DNA from: Acidimicrobiales bacterium
GTDB taxonomy: Bacteria > Actinomycetota > Acidimicrobiia > Acidimicrobiales > Bog-793
Reading direction: 5' to 3'
DNA length: 64,000 nucleotides
Assembly: GCA_035294085.1 (NCBI GenBank)
Contig: DATGLP010000023.1
Coordinates: 1-64,000, forward strand
Positions 30,561 to 38,381 of the stretch are shown here, in pieces. Within the stretch, counting starts at the first letter, position 1. Each line of letters opens with the position of its first letter. The position numbers were made by a program, and so were the translations under genes. The notes beneath the pieces are model-generated. The model searched no databases, was not told the DNA's origin, and was given only the letters and a program-made list of their open reading frames with translations.

Positions 30561-32279
30561 ATGGCGAGCCGTCTCGGCGTCAGCGAGTCGCCAGGGCAGC
30601 GGCACCGTCCAGCGCAGCTCGCCGCGCTGATCCGCCCTCGGCTCGCGAGCGGGGCGCGCCGACTGCTCGGCACCGTGGCGCTCGCCAGGGGGTGGCGCGC
30701 CGCACCGTGCCTCGCCGCCGCGGCGGCTCTCGCCCTCGCTGGCGTCCCCCCGGCGGCGGCAGCCGCGGGCCACGACGCCCCCCTCGCCGCCCAGCCGTTC
30801 CCCGCTCCCACGTGGGTGGACACCGCCGGCCCCGTCGCCCTCAGCTCGCCGACCGTCGCCACCTTGGACGGCGTCGAGGCCGTCGTGTTCGGCACCGAGT
30901 CCGGCTACCTCTACGCGGTCGACGCGGCGACGGGCCAGAGCCTGCCGGGCTGGCCCGTCGCCGTGAGCCTCGGGCCAGGCGTCCCGACCGCGATCGAATC
31001 GAGCCCCACCGTCGCCTACCTCGACGGACCGTCCAAGCCGCCCACGATCATCGTCGGCGCCGGTTCGACGTACGTCGCGCACCAGCAGGGCGGACTCATG
31101 GCCTTCCGGGAGAACGGGTCGGTGCGCTTCGTCTTCCACACCCTCGACGTGTTCAACGAGTGGGACGGGTCGAGCACGCCGGGACCGACCGGCTACGACA
31201 ACGCCGTCTTCTCGACGCCTGCGGTCGGCGACATCACGGGCAACGGCCAGCAGGACATCGTCTTCGGCTCCTGGGACCACCGCCTGTACGCGCTGACCCC
31301 GAGCGGCCGCCTCGTGCACGGCTTCCCGATCGACACCGAGGACACGATCTGGTCCTCGCCAGCGCTGTTCCACGTGCGCGGCAGGGGACGCGCCGAGGAC
31401 ATCTTCATCGGGGGGGACGCGTCGGGGCACGATGGCTGCTACGGGGGCTTCGTCTCCGACTACACCTACCGGCGTGGCGCCCCGCGCCTCGTCTGGCAGC
31501 ACTGCGAGAACCAGACGATCTGGTCGAGCCCCGCCGTCGGCGTGATCAACGCGACCGGGCGCCCGGCAGTCGTCGTCGGAACGGGCTTCGGCGAGCCGCC
31601 CCCGTACAGGTCGGCGTCCTACCGGCTCTTCGCCTTCTACGCCGACAACGGTCGCCGCGTGCCCGGCTGGCCGGTCCGCACGCTCGGCCCGTCCTTCGGC
31701 TCGCCGGCGATCGGCACCCTCCCGGGCAGCAACCTCCCGTCGGTCGTCGACACGTCGTGGTGCGTACGCTGCGACCGGTCGCGCCCGGGCGCCTCCGAGG
31801 TGTACGCGTGGTCGGGGTCGGGCACGCTCGAGTGGAGCCAGACGCTCGAGGGACCGAACGACTTCTCCTCGCCCGTCCTCGCCGACCTGACGGGCACGGG
31901 CGTGAACGACGTCCTCGTCGGCTCGTCAGCCGGGCTCTACGCGCTCGACGGCGCCACCGGCGCCTTCCTGTTCGGAACGAGCGAGACGGCTGCGATCAAC
32001 ACGTGCTCGATGCAGAACGCCGTCGCCGTCGCCGACGTCCCGGGCAGCGGACCGGGTGCCGGCTGGCACCTGTTCGAGGCCTGCGGCGGCCCGAAGGAGC
32101 TCATCGCGACCGGCCGGCTGTTCTCCTACCCGCTGCCGGCTGCCCCGGCGAGCCCGCCGCCGTGGCCGATGTGGCGGGCCGATCCGACCCACGATGGCGT
32201 CGCGGCATCGACCCTGCCACTCGAGCGGCGCGCCCTCGCGCGCGTGCGCTCGCGCCTCAGGAGGACGCGGGCGCCTTGA
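30561..32279 (+). CDS. Secreted FG-GAP/VCBS-like beta-propeller protein (copy 2)
   Basis: A protein of 572 residues, paralogous to the upstream gene along its whole mature part. Shared blocks include [10 protein letters not shown][13 protein letters not shown], R-L-F-A-F-Y-A and a C-terminal [12 protein letters not shown]. The N-terminus is longer, with a basic region before a signal helix ending near A-A-A-A. The two are probably co-transcribed after a tandem duplication. The last 23 bases overlap the convergent clpP gene on the other strand. Confidence 0.75.
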   Translation: MASRLGVSESPGQRHRPAQLAALIRPRLASGARRLLGTVALARGWRAAPCLAAAAALALAGVPPAAAAAGHDAPLAAQPFPAPTWVDTAGPVALSSPTVATLDGVEAVVFGTESGYLYAVDAATGQSLPGWPVAVSLGPGVPTAIESSPTVAYLDGPSKPPTIIVGAGSTYVAHQQGGLMAFRENGSVRFVFHTLDVFNEWDGSSTPGPTGYDNAVFSTPAVGDITGNGQQDIVFGSWDHRLYALTPSGRLVHGFPIDTEDTIWSSPALFHVRGRGRAEDIFIGGDASGHDGCYGGFVSDYTYRRGAPRLVWQHCENQTIWSSPAVGVINATGRPAVVVGTGFGEPPPYRSASYRLFAFYADNGRRVPGWPVRTLGPSFGSPAIGTLPGSNLPSVVDTSWCVRCDRSRPGASEVYAWSGSGTLEWSQTLEGPNDFSSPVLADLTGTGVNDVLVGSSAGLYALDGATGAFLFGTSETAAINTCSMQNAVAVADVPGSGPGAGWHLFEACGGPKELIATGRLFSYPLPAAPASPPPWPMWRADPTHDGVAASTLPLERRALARVRSRLRRTRAP

Positions 32280-32877
32280 ACGTGGACCGCTCGATGACCC
32301 GGTCGATGAAGCCGTACTCCCGCGCCTCCTCGGCGGTGAACCACCGGTCGCGATCGGAGTCCGCCTCGATGCGCTCGACGGTCTGCCCGGTGTGGAAGGC
32401 GATCCGCTCGGCCATCATCCGCTTCAGGTAGATGATCTGCTCGGCCTGGATGGCGATGTCGGCTGCCTGGCCGTGCATCTGCCCGGACGGCTGGTGCATC
32501 AGGATCCGCGAGTGCGGCAGCGCGAAGCGCTTGCCCGGCGCGCCCGCGCAGAGCAGGAACTGCCCCATCGAGGCGGCCAGGCCGAGGCAGACGGTCGAGA
32601 CGTCGCAGCGCACGTACTGCATCGTGTCGTAGATCGCGAGGCCATCGGTGACCGACCCGCCCGGAGAGTTGATGTACAAGCTGATGTCGCGCTCGGGGTC
32701 CTCGGCGTCGAGCAGGAGGAGCTGGGCGCAGATCAGGTTCGCGGACCGCTGGTCGACCTCGGTGCCGAGGAAGATGATCCGCTCCTTGAGCAGGCGCTGG
32801 TAGACGTCGTTCGAGCTGTCGCTGGGGCTCGCGGCCATCGTCGAGCCGGACCCGGGGACGATGAGTGGTGCGGTCAT
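32257..32877 (-). CDS. clpP: ATP-dependent Clp protease proteolytic subunit
   Basis: A protein of 206 residues. The catalytic serine lies in G-L-A-A-S-M-G-Q (Ser103) and the histidine in L-M-H-Q-P-S-G (His128); [11 protein letters not shown] is the oxyanion strand and [11 protein letters not shown] the C-terminal handle. It forms barrel complexes with ClpX or ClpC for regulated proteolysis. The annotated N-terminus is about 15 residues longer than usual; Met14 is an alternative start, but a TAGCCT box six bases before the first ATG supports the longer form. Confidence 0.93.
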   Translation of the reverse strand: MTAPLIVPGSGSTMAASPSDSSNDVYQRLLKERIIFLGTEVDQRSANLICAQLLLLDAEDPERDISLYINSPGGSVTDGLAIYDTMQYVRCDVSTVCLGLAASMGQFLLCAGAPGKRFALPHSRILMHQPSGQMHGQAADIAIQAEQIIYLKRMMAERIAFHTGQTVERIEADSDRDRWFTAEEAREYGFIDRVIERSTFKAPASS

Positions 32878-32883
32878 GCGAAG

Positions 32884-32889
32884 AGGCTA
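32884..32889 (-). promoter_or_regulatory. -10 box (TAGCCT) of clpP
   Basis: TAGCCT on the minus strand ends six bases before the ATG of clpP. The short distance implies a leaderless transcript. Confidence 0.5.
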
Positions 32890-32937
32890 GCGGCCCCACC
32901 ACCTGCCGGCGCCTCGCCGGTAGGCTGGGCCGCCGCG

Positions 32938-33019
32938 GCGGGCGTGGCGAAACTGGCAGACGCGCCGGGTTTAGGTCCCGGTCCCTTCGGGGATGGAGGT
33001 TCGAGTCCTCTCGCCCGCA
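32938..33019 (+). tRNA. tRNA-Leu (anticodon TAG)
   Basis: The acceptor stem is GCGGGCG/CGCCCGC and the anticodon stem CCGGG/CCCGG encloses TTTAGGT with anticodon TAG. A class II variable arm (GGTCCCTTCGGGGAT) and the T-loop GTTCGAGTC are present. Discriminator A is followed by CGA, so CCA is not encoded. TAGGCT at 32921-32926 is a suitable -10 box. Confidence 0.94.
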
Positions 33020-33089
33020 CGACCTCGGCCGCGACGCGACGTGCGGCGAGAGGGGCCGCCTGGGCGGCGCCTCGCAGCCTCGGCGCCCG

Positions 33090-33854
33090 TCAGGCGCGCC
33101 GTGCGACGATGTTGAGACGCACGTAGTCGATGACCGGCTCGCCGAGCGCGCTGGCGACCTGCTCGACGAAGGCACGCCGATCCGCGGGAGCCAGGGTCGC
33201 GACGTGCTCGCGCAGGCACACCGCCTCGAGGAAGTCGAGGAGCGGCTCCCCTGCCTCGAAGGCCGTCGGCTCGGGGTGGGACCACACCGACACGTCGACG
33301 AAGCCAGCGCGAGCCAGCCGCTCCGCCGTCTCCGCGGGCGACGCGTACAGCCAGGTCCCCGCCCGCTCCACGCCGAGCGAGCGCACGGCGCGCACGACCG
33401 ACTCGATGTTGCCCTCGCCGCCGCACTGGGCGACGAGCCAGCCACCGGGGCGCAGCACGCTCGCGAGGTTGGCGAAGAGCCGATCGTGGTCGGTGATCCA
33501 GTGGAACGTTGCGTTCGAGAAGACAGCGTCGAGCGGGGCGTCGCTGCCGAGCAGGGCGGGCTCGAGGGCGAGGAGGTCGGCGTGGACGAACCGCACCCGG
33601 TTGCCCGCCGGCGCGAGCCGACGGCGCGCCGCAGCGAGCATGGACGCCGAGGCGTCGAGCGCCACGACGCGCCCGGCGGGCAGGCGACGCACGAGCTCCT
33701 CGGTGACGCGCCCGCTGCCACACCCGGCGTCGAGCACCACCTCGCGCCCTTCGAGCTCGAGCCGATCGAGGACGGTGCGACCCCAGCGCGCCTGGGGATC
33801 GGCGAGGCGGTCGTAGCGGGCGCCGTCCCACGGCGCGTGCGTGGCGTCGAGCAC
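33090..33854 (-). CDS. Class I SAM-dependent methyltransferase (trans-aconitate methyltransferase-like)
   Basis: A protein of 254 residues. Motif I is V-V-L-D-A-G-C-G-S-G-R-V-T, motif II V-V-A-L-D-A-S-A-S-M-L, and the later A-V-F-S-N-A-T-F-H-W-I-T-D-H resembles trans-aconitate 2-methyltransferases, as do the N-terminal W-D-G-A-R-Y-D-R-L and L-R-P-G-G-W-L-V-A-Q. The substrate is uncertain. The GTG start has TAGGTT (33866-33861) six bases upstream, so it is probably leaderless. It is a single gene between tRNA-Leu and the sigma-factor operon. Confidence 0.8.
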   Translation of the reverse strand: MLDATHAPWDGARYDRLADPQARWGRTVLDRLELEGREVVLDAGCGSGRVTEELVRRLPAGRVVALDASASMLAAARRRLAPAGNRVRFVHADLLALEPALLGSDAPLDAVFSNATFHWITDHDRLFANLASVLRPGGWLVAQCGGEGNIESVVRAVRSLGVERAGTWLYASPAETAERLARAGFVDVSVWSHPEPTAFEAGEPLLDFLEAVCLREHVATLAPADRRAFVEQVASALGEPVIDYVRLNIVARRA

Positions 33855-34008
33855 GTGCCCAACCTAGCGGCGCCGCGAGCTGCCTACGGGTCCGGCGCCG
33901 GCGTGCGGCCGCTCGTCGAGGCGCGCTCGGCGGCTGACCGGCGCGCGGTCGCGACGCCCGCCCGCCGCCGCTCGGCCTTGGCGACCAGCGAGCTCGTCCT
34001 CGCGCCCC

Positions 34009-34620
34009 TCACGGCCCCGACGCCCGGCCCACCCCCTCGCCCGAGTCCGCCCCGAGCGACGAGCGCAGGTCGAGACGGGCTCGCTGGACCTGCTTGCGCA
34101 CGGTGGACGCCGCGATGCCGAGGGCTCGGCCCGCCTCCTCCGGCGTCATCCCGAGGACCAGGCACAAGACCGCGCAGCCTCGGCGGCCCGCGGGCATCGC
34201 CGCGAGGGTCTCGCGCAGCGCCACGCGCAGCGTGGCCTCGCCCGCCACGTCGGGGGCGGACGAGTCAGTCCCGGTCCACCACGCGTCGCGGCGGCGCCGC
34301 GACAGGCGGAAGGCGACCCGGAAGACGTAGCCGGGAGGGTTGGTCCCCCGACGTACGCGCGCCCAGCGGGCGAGCGTGCGCGCGAACGCCTCCTGTGCGA
34401 CGTCCTCGGCAGTCGCCGAGGACAGGCCGGCGAGCTCGAGGGCCCGCACGAGCCGCCGGTAGTGCGCGAGGTAGAGGGCGGCGAAGTCGTCCTCGACGCC
34501 CACGAGCGCGGCGAGACGAGCCGCCTCCGCCCCTGCGCGCCCTTGACTCGGCCATCGCTCCTTCGACCGTTCCGTGCTGAACCGCTCGCCGTCGCCGCGC
34601 GCGTGGCGCGCCCCGGTCAC
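34009..34620 (-). CDS. ECF-type RNA polymerase sigma factor
   Basis: A protein of 203 residues. Region 2 is visible as Y-L-A-H-Y-R-R-L-V-R-A-L with A-E-D-V-A-Q-E-A-F-A-R-T-L-A-R-W; region 4 as G-M-T-P-E-E-A-G-R-A-L-G-I-A-A-S-T-V-R-K-Q-V-Q-R-A-R. It is a SigE/SigM-like extracytoplasmic-function factor. GTG at 34620 overlaps the stop of the upstream membrane-protein gene (GTGA); a longer start at 34659 would overlap by 43 bases. It is the last gene of a three-gene operon. Confidence 0.83.
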   Translation of the reverse strand: MTGARHARGDGERFSTERSKERWPSQGRAGAEAARLAALVGVEDDFAALYLAHYRRLVRALELAGLSSATAEDVAQEAFARTLARWARVRRGTNPPGYVFRVAFRLSRRRRDAWWTGTDSSAPDVAGEATLRVALRETLAAMPAGRRGCAVLCLVLGMTPEEAGRALGIAASTVRKQVQRARLDLRSSLGADSGEGVGRASGP

Positions 34621-35525
34621 GGCCGCGCCGATCGCACGATCCCTCCGTGGGAGACGCACGACGACGCCAGCGCGAGAGCCCGGGGCACGGCGACCGTCGC
34701 GCTTCCGAGGAGCCTCCCGGTGCGGTCGTAGGCCGTGACGGTCACCGGGAGCGGCTCTGCACCGTCGTCGGCGAAGGCTGCCCAGCCATCGTGCGCGCGC
34801 TCTGCCTCGAGCCGTCCGTCCGCGAAGCGGGCGACGACTCGGCTCGCTCGAGGCCGCAGCCGGAGGGCGACGACCTCGATCGGACGGCGTGTGGACGCGC
34901 CGACCGCCGTGCTCTCGAGCGCGACGAACGCTGGCGGGCTCGGCTCGGCAGCGGGCGGCTCGGCGAGGCGCGCCAGCAGCTCGCCGTGCACCACCGGGCT
35001 GGAGACCGCGACCGCCAGCTCAGTCGTCGCGATGCACGCCCGCCGGCCGCCGGCCGCTGTCGCCGGCGCGCTCTCCGGCGCAGCACGCGCGCGAAGGCGC
35101 AGCTCGAAGGCCCGCAGTCGGACGTCGCCGACCGTGCGCCGCGCGAGGGGCGCCGGCGACGGCGAGCACTGCGGGACGGCGCAGAAGAGGTTCACCGGGC
35201 CCCCCGAAGCCTCCGGGGCGACCTGCGGACCTGCCTTGCGCACCCAGCGCAGGCCGTCGGGGGGCGCGCCGAGCGACCTGCGGAGCGAGACCCACGGGCG
35301 GCGCTGCAAGGCGGCCAATGAGCCAGCCGCCCGCAGCCCGGGCTGGAGGTGCCCGGTGCTCTCGATCGCGGCGACGGTGCCCGCCCCCGCGACGAGGACG
35401 CCGAGCGCCGCCAGCTCGACGCGCCGACGGCGACGTCGCCGGGCGCGCGCGACGATCGCGCGCAGCGTGTCTGCGTCGGGTGTTTCTCCTGGCACGACGC
35501 CGAGTGCGTGCTCGAGCTCCGGCAC
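34617..35525 (-). CDS. Single-pass membrane protein, possible anti-sigma factor
   Basis: A protein of 302 residues. About 35 cytoplasmic residues end in a run of seven arginines, then one hydrophobic helix (V-E-L-A-A-L-G-V-L-V-A-G-A-G-T-V-A-A), then a long extracellular part rich in beta-strands with a few cysteines (C-A-V-P-Q-C). The topology resembles membrane anti-sigma factors, but no zinc-binding H-x3-C-x2-C is present. Translational coupling with the ECF sigma gene suggests control of it. The order, membrane protein before sigma, is the reverse of the usual one. Confidence 0.6.
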   Translation of the reverse strand: MPELEHALGVVPGETPDADTLRAIVARARRRRRRRVELAALGVLVAGAGTVAAIESTGHLQPGLRAAGSLAALQRRPWVSLRRSLGAPPDGLRWVRKAGPQVAPEASGGPVNLFCAVPQCSPSPAPLARRTVGDVRLRAFELRLRARAAPESAPATAAGGRRACIATTELAVAVSSPVVHGELLARLAEPPAAEPSPPAFVALESTAVGASTRRPIEVVALRLRPRASRVVARFADGRLEAERAHDGWAAFADDGAEPLPVTVTAYDRTGRLLGSATVAVPRALALASSCVSHGGIVRSARP

Positions 35526-35528
35526 CGC

Positions 35529-36275
35529 TCAGCTGCCGAGCGCGTAGACGACGTCGACCCGGACGGTCACCACGTCAGTGCCGGGCTGGAGCGGGAGCCC
35601 CTGCGCCGCCGCGTTCGGTCCAAAGGCGTACACCGGCGGGCTCGGCGCCACCGGCTCGTCGACGATGCGTCGGATCGGCCCGAGCGACCTGCCCGCGCCG
35701 GCGGCGAGCTGCGCCGCCTTGGCCTCGGCGTCCTCCATTGCCTGCACCCTCGCCCTCCTGCGCAGCGCCAGCGCGTCGGACACGGAGAACGAGATGTCAC
35801 GCAGCTGGACGTCGTTGCCAGCGGCGTGCACGGCCGCGTCGATCACCTGGCCCGCACGGGCGACGTCGTGCAGGACGACTGCGAGGTCGTGCTCGGCCGC
35901 GAAGCCGTCCGGCACCCCGTTCGGTCCGACGCTCGGGGCGAGGCTGAGGCCCGTCGACTGCAGGTCGGCGGCGGGGACCCCTGCGCCGGCGAAGACCGCC
36001 TGCAGCGCCGACATCGCGGCGTCGTTCTCGTCGAGGGCGGCCGAGGCACTCGGCGCATTGGTGACGACGGCGAGGTCGAGCGTGGCAGTGTCGGGCGTCC
36101 CGGTCGCCTCGCCCTGGCCGGTCACCTCGACGGTCGCCGGCGCGCCCGGCGCCGTAGCGCTCGCGCGGGCCGTGCCACCGGCTGCGAGCAGGCCTGCAGT
36201 GGCCCCGCCGACGGCGAGGAGCACCGCCGAGAGCGCAGCGGCGGTCCAGCGGACGGGGTTCGACATCGTGCGCAT
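35529..36275 (-). CDS. SIMPL-domain secreted protein
   Basis: A protein of 248 residues. A signal helix (A-A-L-S-A-V-L-L-A-V-G-G-A-T-A-G) is followed by the SIMPL domain: V-E-V-T-G-Q-G-E-A-T-G-T-P-D at the start, A-L-Q-A-V-F-A-G-A-G-V-P-A-A-D-L-Q-S-T and I-S-F-S-V-S-D at mid-domain. SIMPL proteins are periplasmic or cell-envelope proteins with roles in oxidative or envelope stress. It ends three bases before the membrane protein gene and is the first of the sigma-factor operon. Confidence 0.8.
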   Translation of the reverse strand: MRTMSNPVRWTAAALSAVLLAVGGATAGLLAAGGTARASATAPGAPATVEVTGQGEATGTPDTATLDLAVVTNAPSASAALDENDAAMSALQAVFAGAGVPAADLQSTGLSLAPSVGPNGVPDGFAAEHDLAVVLHDVARAGQVIDAAVHAAGNDVQLRDISFSVSDALALRRRARVQAMEDAEAKAAQLAAGAGRSLGPIRRIVDEPVAPSPPVYAFGPNAAAQGLPLQPGTDVVTVRVDVVYALGS

Positions 36276-36384
36276 GGGCCGTCGCGCTCCTCGCTCGGGA
36301 TTCAGGGGCTCTCCGCACTACAAAGCCCCGTGCGCGCCCAATCGCGTACGCGCCCCTGCAGCGCCGCCGGCGGCGGCGTGCCGC

Positions 36385-36705
36385 TCAGCTCCCCGGCGGG
36401 CGGTACTCCGGAGACAGATCGCGCGCCGCGTCGATCTGCTCGGGCTCGAGGAGCACCGTCGTCGAGACCGTCGCCGCGCCGCTCGCCCCGACCATCATCG
36501 CGAGCGCGGCCGCGGCCTCCTGGCTCGGCAGGTCGGCGATGAGGTAGACGTCGCTGGTGCCGAACGCGAAGTAGTAGGCGTCCAGCGAGCCCCGGAGGCT
36601 CACCGCGAGGGCGCGGGTCGCCTCGCGGCGGGCCGACCCGCCCTCCTTCATGAGGCCCCGCAGACCCGCCTCGGTGTAGCTGCACGAGAAGAGGAACTTC
36701 GGCAT
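36385..36705 (-). CDS. GYD-domain protein
   Basis: A protein of 106 residues. K-F-L-F-S-C-S-Y-T-E-A-G-L-R-G-L-M-K-E-G-G opens the domain, and S-L-D-A-Y-Y-F-A-F-G-T-S-D-V-Y-L-I-A-D-L-P is the core strand pair (here F-A-F-G-T-S-D instead of G-Y-D). GYD proteins form a small ferredoxin-like fold of unknown function. An ATG with AGGAGGG seven bases before it fixes the start. Transcribed alone. Confidence 0.8.
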   Translation of the reverse strand: MPKFLFSCSYTEAGLRGLMKEGGSARREATRALAVSLRGSLDAYYFAFGTSDVYLIADLPSQEAAAALAMMVGASGAATVSTTVLLEPEQIDAARDLSPEYRPPGS

Positions 36706-36865
36706 CGCGACCCTCCTGCGTCCCGGCGTCACGATCGCGCCGCGCGCTGCGCCGGTCAACCGTCACCGGCCAGCGGTCGGGGCGGCCCGCGGCCGCGGTG
36801 CCGACCCCGACGCGTCGGCTGCCCGCGTGCGATCCTCGACACGGCACAGCCTGGAGGTGGGGCCG

Positions 36866-37330
36866 ATGGGCAGGCGCAGCGCAGGCATCCTCGTCTACCG
36901 ACGCACGGGTCGGTCGCTCGAGCTCCTCCTCGTCCACCCCGGCGGTCCGCTCTGGTCGCGCCGAGACGACGGCGCCTGGTCGATCCCCAAGGGTGAGCAC
37001 GAGGGAAACGAGGCGCCGCTCGCGGCGGCGCGACGCGAGTTTCGCGAGGAGCTCGGGCAGGACGCCCCGGGGGGGCCGGTGATCGACCTCGGCGAGGTGC
37101 GCCAGCGTGGCGGAAAGGTCGTGCGTGCCTTCGGGATCGAGGGAGACCTCGACGTGGCCTCGATCACGAGCTCGGCCTTCCACCTCGAGTGGCCCCCCGG
37201 CTCCGGCGTCGTGCGTGACTTCCCGGAGGTGGACCGGGCCGCGTGGTTCCCGCCGGAGGAGGCGCGGCGCAAGCTCGTCGCGGCGCAGGTCCCCCTCGTC
37301 GACCGCCTCCTCGAGGCGACCGACGCCTGA
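36866..37330 (+). CDS. NUDIX hydrolase
   Basis: A protein of 154 residues. The Nudix box is intact: G-E-H-E-G-N-E-A-P-L-A-A-A-R-R-E-F-R-E-E directly followed by L-G, matching G-x5-E-x7-R-E-x2-E-E-x-G. The N-terminus S-A-G-I-L-V-Y-R-R-T and the W-S-I-P-K-G before the box resemble MutT/Ap4A-type members that process nucleotides or act on diphosphate linkages. The ATG start has GGAGGTGG upstream. It converges on the lipoprotein hydrolase homologue. Confidence 0.87.
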   Translation: MGRRSAGILVYRRTGRSLELLLVHPGGPLWSRRDDGAWSIPKGEHEGNEAPLAAARREFREELGQDAPGGPVIDLGEVRQRGGKVVRAFGIEGDLDVASITSSAFHLEWPPGSGVVRDFPEVDRAAWFPPEEARRKLVAAQVPLVDRLLEATDA

Positions 37331-37332
37331 GC

Positions 37333-37361
37333 CGCCGAGCGGTGCAGCTCAGGGCTCGGCG
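37333..37361. terminator. Stem-loop between convergent genes
   Basis: CGCCGAGC (37333-37340) pairs with GCTCGGCG (37354-37361), giving an 8-bp perfect stem and a 13-base loop. It lies just after the NUDIX stop and overlaps the last codons of the facing gene. No U tract. Confidence 0.5.
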
Positions 37362-38368
37362 AAGGCGACGAGCTCGCGCACGAACGCCGGCTCGTCCTGT
37401 GCCAGCGCAGCGTAGCCGGCGTCACGGTAGACGACGAGGTGGGCGCCGGGAATGGCGCCCGCGAGCCCCCGGCAGTCCGCCGAGGGAACCACCTCGTCGA
37501 GGGCGCCGCAGACGACGAGGACCGGGAGAGTGAGCGTCCCGAGGCGTCGAGCGATCGCGTCGCTCCCGAACGCGGTGCGCGCGAGCGCGGCCTCGGCCGT
37601 GACGGCCTGCGCGACGACGTCGTCGGGCGGGAGCTCGCCGAGCCGGCCGAGCCAGGCGAGGCGGGCTCCGTCCGCGCCCGGCGGGAAGAAGAGCCGGGAG
37701 AGGGCCGTCGTCGTCGCGGTCGGCGAGGCGAGCCAGGCCGTGACCCGTGGCGAGGGCGGGACGTCACCGGGCCCTCCGGCGAACGCGTCGGCGAGCACGA
37801 GGCGCGACACGAGGGCCCGATGGCGCAGCGCGAGGGCGAGCGCGATCGTGCCGCCGAGGCCCCAGCCGAGCACGACCGGTCGCGTGAGGCCGAGGGCGTC
37901 GATCAGGCCCGCGGTCACGTCGGCCTCGCGGGCGACGTCGAGGGGACGCCCGCCCGCCGACGAGTAGCCGACGCCGGGCAGGTCGAAGAGCGTGACCGTG
38001 AAGTGGGACGCCAGGTCGGCGACGAGCTTGGGGTCCCACCAGGTCATCGACCCGTGCTCGCCCATCACGAGGACGAGGTCGGGGCCCGAGCCGACCTGAC
38101 GGAAGCCGATCTTCACCACGTCGGTTGCGAGCGCGCCGGGAGGGAGCTCGGGCGGCAGCGCTCGCCCACCGGGGACCGGCCGGACCCGCACGCGCTCGAT
38201 CGGGCCGAGCGCGGCCGCCGCCGCGAGCGACGGCGGGCCGGCCACCTGGACCGGCTTGGGAAGGGTCGTCGTCGTGGTCGTCGAGGGCAGCGCGCCCGAG
38301 GCCGCGCACCCGCCGAGGGCCGTGCACAGGCCGAGAGCGACGAGCGCGCGCGCCGACCGTCGGTCCAC
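37349..38368 (-). CDS. Alpha/beta-hydrolase-fold lipoprotein lacking catalytic residues
   Basis: A protein of 339 residues. A lipobox L-G-G-C (Cys21) precedes a short poly-Thr linker and an alpha/beta-hydrolase domain. The nucleophile elbow reads G-W-G-L-G (168-172), so Gly170 replaces the catalytic Ser. The usual G-H near the end is G-Y (Tyr319). The acidic position in G-A-L-D-E-V-V-P (Asp291) remains. The fold is otherwise complete, including F-D-L-P-G-V-G-Y-S-S and R-L-V-L-A-D. It is therefore probably a non-enzymatic binding protein exposed on the membrane. Confidence 0.82.
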   Translation of the reverse strand: MDRRSARALVALGLCTALGGCAASGALPSTTTTTTLPKPVQVAGPPSLAAAAALGPIERVRVRPVPGGRALPPELPPGALATDVVKIGFRQVGSGPDLVLVMGEHGSMTWWDPKLVADLASHFTVTLFDLPGVGYSSAGGRPLDVAREADVTAGLIDALGLTRPVVLGWGLGGTIALALALRHRALVSRLVLADAFAGGPGDVPPSPRVTAWLASPTATTTALSRLFFPPGADGARLAWLGRLGELPPDDVVAQAVTAEAALARTAFGSDAIARRLGTLTLPVLVVCGALDEVVPSADCRGLAGAIPGAHLVVYRDAGYAALAQDEPAFVRELVAFAEP

Positions 38369-38381
38369 GCCGGTCGGCCGC

